This document shows, piece by piece, positions 4,720 to 5,997 of a DNA stretch of 5,997 nt. The notes under the pieces are model-generated. The model ran no database searches, was not told where the DNA came from, and was given only the letters and a program-made list of their open reading frames with translations. Origin of the DNA: an uncultured Clostridia bacterium (lineage in GTDB: Bacteria > Bacillota > Clostridia > Christensenellales > Aristaeellaceae); assembly GCA_904420265.1 (NCBI GenBank), contig CAJFUU010000328.1:1-5997 (forward strand). The letters are read 5' to 3'. The position numbers and the translations under genes are program-made. The number at the start of each line of letters is the position of its first letter. Position 1 is the first letter of the stretch.

Positions 4720-5096
4720 GGCTCGTCCTCTTTCAGGAGCCGGGCGCGCTCCAACGCGCGGTACATCTCGCGCGCGAGCGCCTCGTGCGGGCACTTCGCC
4801 GCGCTCACGCGCGCTACGAAGATATACCTGCCCTTTTTCAGGCGCGGACGCAACAGGCGCGCGTCCTCGCGCAGATAACGCCGCACGCGGTTGCGCGTCA
4901 CGGCGTTTCCCACCTTGGAGGATACGGAAAAGCCGAGTTTGACATCCTTCGCGCGCAGGTAGATCAGCACCAGGCTGCGGGAAGGGAAACTCTTGCCCTT
5001 GCGGTAAACGTACCGATAATTGCGGCTCCTGCCCAAACGGTACGCGCGCGGAAAGCGCAAATCCGCCGCCGGGCCGGGCCGTTCCTCCACGGCCAT
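4716..5096 (-). CDS. rnpA: Ribonuclease P protein component
   Basis: 126 aa. This is the protein subunit that joins the catalytic RNA to remove 5' leaders from pre-tRNAs in the cytoplasm. Family features visible: LRFPRAYRLGRSRNYRYVYRKGKS at the N-terminal side (13-36) and the RNR motif in KVGNAVTRNRVRRYLRE (61-77) with R68-N69-R70. GRYIFVAR follows at 89-96, with a helical basic C-terminus. The frame stays open upstream across rpmH. The ATG at 5096 is chosen because AAAGGG lies 4 nt before it, and because the family homology begins at about residue 13. It starts 8 bp after rpmH, with its Shine-Dalgarno overlapping the rpmH stop, and overlaps yidD by 4 nt. Expression is therefore coupled to L34. 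Confidence 0.95.
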   Translation of the reverse strand: MAVEERPGPAADLRFPRAYRLGRSRNYRYVYRKGKSFPSRSLVLIYLRAKDVKLGFSVSSKVGNAVTRNRVRRYLREDARLLRPRLKKGRYIFVARVSAAKCPHEALAREMYRALERARLLKEDEP

Positions 5097-5104
5097 GGCG
5101 CCCT

Positions 5105-5239
5105 TTACGCGCTGAGCGTCTTGCGGCCGCGCAGGCGGCGGGCCTTGAGGACGCGGCGGCCGGCCTTGGTCTTCATGCGGGCGCGGAAGCCGTGCACCTT
5201 GGCTCTCTGACGCGTTTTGGGCTGGAAAGTACGCTTCAT
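5105..5239 (-). CDS. rpmH: 50S ribosomal protein L34
   Basis: 44 aa, the normal length of bL34, a small, very basic protein of the large ribosomal subunit. The sequence MKRTFQPKTRQRAKVHGF, then RMKTKAGRRVL and the ending GRKTLSA are diagnostic. The ATG at 5239 follows AAGGAG with 9 nt spacing. The frame is open far upstream, but the added residues resemble nothing and run across the promoter. It is the first gene of the operon, about 100 nt downstream of a consensus promoter, and leads directly into rnpA. Confidence 0.97.
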   Translation of the reverse strand: MKRTFQPKTRQRAKVHGFRARMKTKAGRRVLKARRLRGRKTLSA

Positions 5240-5274
5240 GGAAAACAACTCCTTCAATCGAAATAATATGTCTT

Positions 5275-5317
5275 GCGCTTTTGCGCGGACCGGTTGTCCA
5301 CGCGGAAAAAGCGGACA
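5275..5317 (-). other. Structured rpmH leader
   Basis: Within the roughly 93-nt untranslated leader of the rpmH transcript, TGTCC-GC and GC-GGACA arms (plus 5295-5317) pair with a 2-nt bulge. Closer to the gene, GCGC-AAAA-GCGC (5275-5286) forms a small hairpin. There is no T-tract and no match to an RNA family I recognise. The leader is structured, but whether it regulates anything is unknown. Confidence 0.35.
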
Positions 5318-5338
5318 TTCCCAAGATACAGCCTTTAC

Positions 5339-5367
5339 AGTATAGACGAAACCCGCCGCCCTGTCAA
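5339..5367 (-). promoter_or_regulatory. Sigma-A promoter of rpmH-rnpA-yidD-yidC-jag
   Basis: On the minus strand TTGACA (5367-5362) is followed, after exactly 17 bp, by TATACT (5344-5339). The -35 is a full consensus match and the -10 a 5/6 match. AT-rich sequence (TATATTTTG, about 5370-5380) lies directly upstream and resembles an UP element. Transcription would begin near 5332. Such strength suits a ribosomal protein operon. Confidence 0.9.
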
Positions 5368-5400
5368 GGCAAAATATATGAAGTTTCCGCGCGGCGGCGC

Positions 5401-5429
5401 TTGCGTTTTGCGGTTTATATCTATATAAT
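5401..5429 (+). promoter_or_regulatory. Probable promoter of the divergent methyltransferase gene
   Basis: A perfect -10 TATAAT (5424-5429) has TTGCGT (5401-5406) 17 bp upstream, a weak -35. Transcription would start near 5436, leaving a leader of only about 14 nt, just enough for GGAGG at 5437-5441. The -35 elements of this and the rpmH promoter are 33 bp apart, facing away from each other. Confidence 0.6.
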
Positions 5430-5449
5430 GAACGCGGGAGGCGAGGCGC

Positions 5450-5997
5450 ATGCGTCTGCAGGTGGAGTTTGGCGGTATGACGATGCATTTTCAAACCGCG
5501 CCGGGGCTGTTTTCGCCCATGCATGCGGACAGGGGTACGCTGGCGATGCTGGAAACGGCGCCGCTCCGGCCCGGATTGCGCGTTCTTGATTTGGGCTGCG
5601 GCTGGGGATTGGCAGGCGTGTATGCGGCGCTTGTCTGCGGCGCGGAAAACGTCGTCATGACCGACGTGGATCCCCGCGCGGCGGAGGCGGCGCGCCTGAA
5701 CGCCCGCCTGAACGGCGTGGACGGCGTGCGCGTGTATACCGGCGACGCCCTGGACGCCGTGCCTGACCCCGCCTTCGATCTCATCCTTTTGAATCCTCCT
5801 TACCAAAGCGACTTTTCCGTGGCCAAAAAACTGATTTTGAAAAGTTTTAACCGCCTGGAAATGGGCGGTCGGCTGTTTTTGGTCGTCAAGCGCCGGGACT
5901 GGTATTTCAACAAACTCAAAAGCGTTTTCGGCGGAGCGCGCGTTCGCCTTGCGGACGGTTATTTTGTCTTTGAAGCCGAACGCCGCAGCCGCAGCTA
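5450..5997 (+). CDS. Class I SAM-dependent methyltransferase, RsmC/YbxB-like (reaches window edge)
   Basis: 182 codons are read and the last two bases are TA, so a stop may fall exactly at the edge. It resembles the short RsmC-type (COG2813) methyltransferases such as YbxB of Bacillus, thought to modify a base in rRNA. Seen: an N-terminal strand region (FGGMTMHFQTAPGLFSP, 7-23) typical of the family. The SAM-binding motif I is VLDLGCGWG (45-53), the acidic residues after strand 2 are in TDVDPRAAEAA (71-81), and GDA is at 98-100. The motif IV NPPY (115-118) marks amino-group methylation of a base. A C-terminal half follows, with LFLVVKRRDW. The ATG at 5450 has GGAGG 8 nt upstream; later in-frame ATGs would cut the first family block. 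It is divergent from rpmH. The exact target is not determinable; a protein-glutamine methyltransferase (also NPPY) is less likely at this size. Confidence 0.88.
   Translation, partial: MRLQVEFGGMTMHFQTAPGLFSPMHADRGTLAMLETAPLRPGLRVLDLGCGWGLAGVYAALVCGAENVVMTDVDPRAAEAARLNARLNGVDGVRVYTGDALDAVPDPAFDLILLNPPYQSDFSVAKKLILKSFNRLEMGGRLFLVVKRRDWYFNKLKSVFGGARVRLADGYFVFEAERRSRS

Noticed and set aside
5294..5302. DnaA-box-like TTGTCCACG near rpmH
   Set aside because: It matches the consensus at only 7 of 9 positions, stands alone, and dnaA is not adjacent. Not enough to call an origin.
5097..5324. Upstream extension of the rnpA frame to 202 aa through rpmH
   Set aside because: RNase P protein homology begins near residue 13 after the ATG at 5096, which has its own Shine-Dalgarno. 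The added part overlaps rpmH completely.
5240..5806. Upstream extension of the rpmH frame across the promoter into the methyltransferase region
   Set aside because: L34 is 44 aa with a good Shine-Dalgarno at its own ATG. The extension crosses a consensus promoter and lies antisense to a real gene.

Overview
The window looks like chromosomal DNA from a fairly GC-rich member of the Firmicutes (Bacillota), probably class Clostridia. The evidence is the gene order rpmH-rnpA-yidD-yidC-jag, which is the standard block near the replication origin in that phylum, a jag (KhpB) gene with a Jag-N domain, GGAGG-type ribosome binding sites, and a secreted GH25-LysM cell-wall protein. I cannot name the genus.

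Layout from left to right. Positions 1-222 hold no gene I can support, only two inverted repeats. Positions 223-1254 (minus) encode a secreted GH25 lysozyme-family protein with a Pro/Thr-rich linker and a C-terminal LysM; its catalytic DxE motif is altered. Positions 1255-2157 are non-coding. Most of this is a tandem array of a 174-176 bp repeat: one partial copy, three full copies and a shortened fourth. Each carries small inverted repeats, and the terminator-like hairpin of the last copy sits directly behind jag as its probable terminator. Positions 2158-5239 (minus) are the operon rpmH, rnpA, yidD, yidC, jag. A consensus sigma-A promoter lies at 5339-5367. Terminator-like hairpins separate yidD from yidC, and another hairpin lies between yidC and jag. 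Positions 5450-5997 (plus, divergent) encode a small RsmC/YbxB-type rRNA methyltransferase that runs to the window edge.

The operon ties together ribosome synthesis (L34), tRNA 5' maturation (RNase P protein), membrane protein insertion (YidD, YidC) and RNA binding (Jag/KhpB). The most unusual items are: (1) YidC, whose outside loop between TM2 and TM3 is enlarged to about 220 residues and contains degenerate LS-x-(D/E)-Q helical repeats; (2) the repeat array, with a compensated base change in an 11-bp dyad and apparent reuse of the repeat hairpin as an operon terminator; (3) the GH25 protein lacking the usual catalytic glutamate. The usual neighbours dnaA (upstream of rpmH) and mnmE/mnmG (downstream of jag) are not next to the block here.
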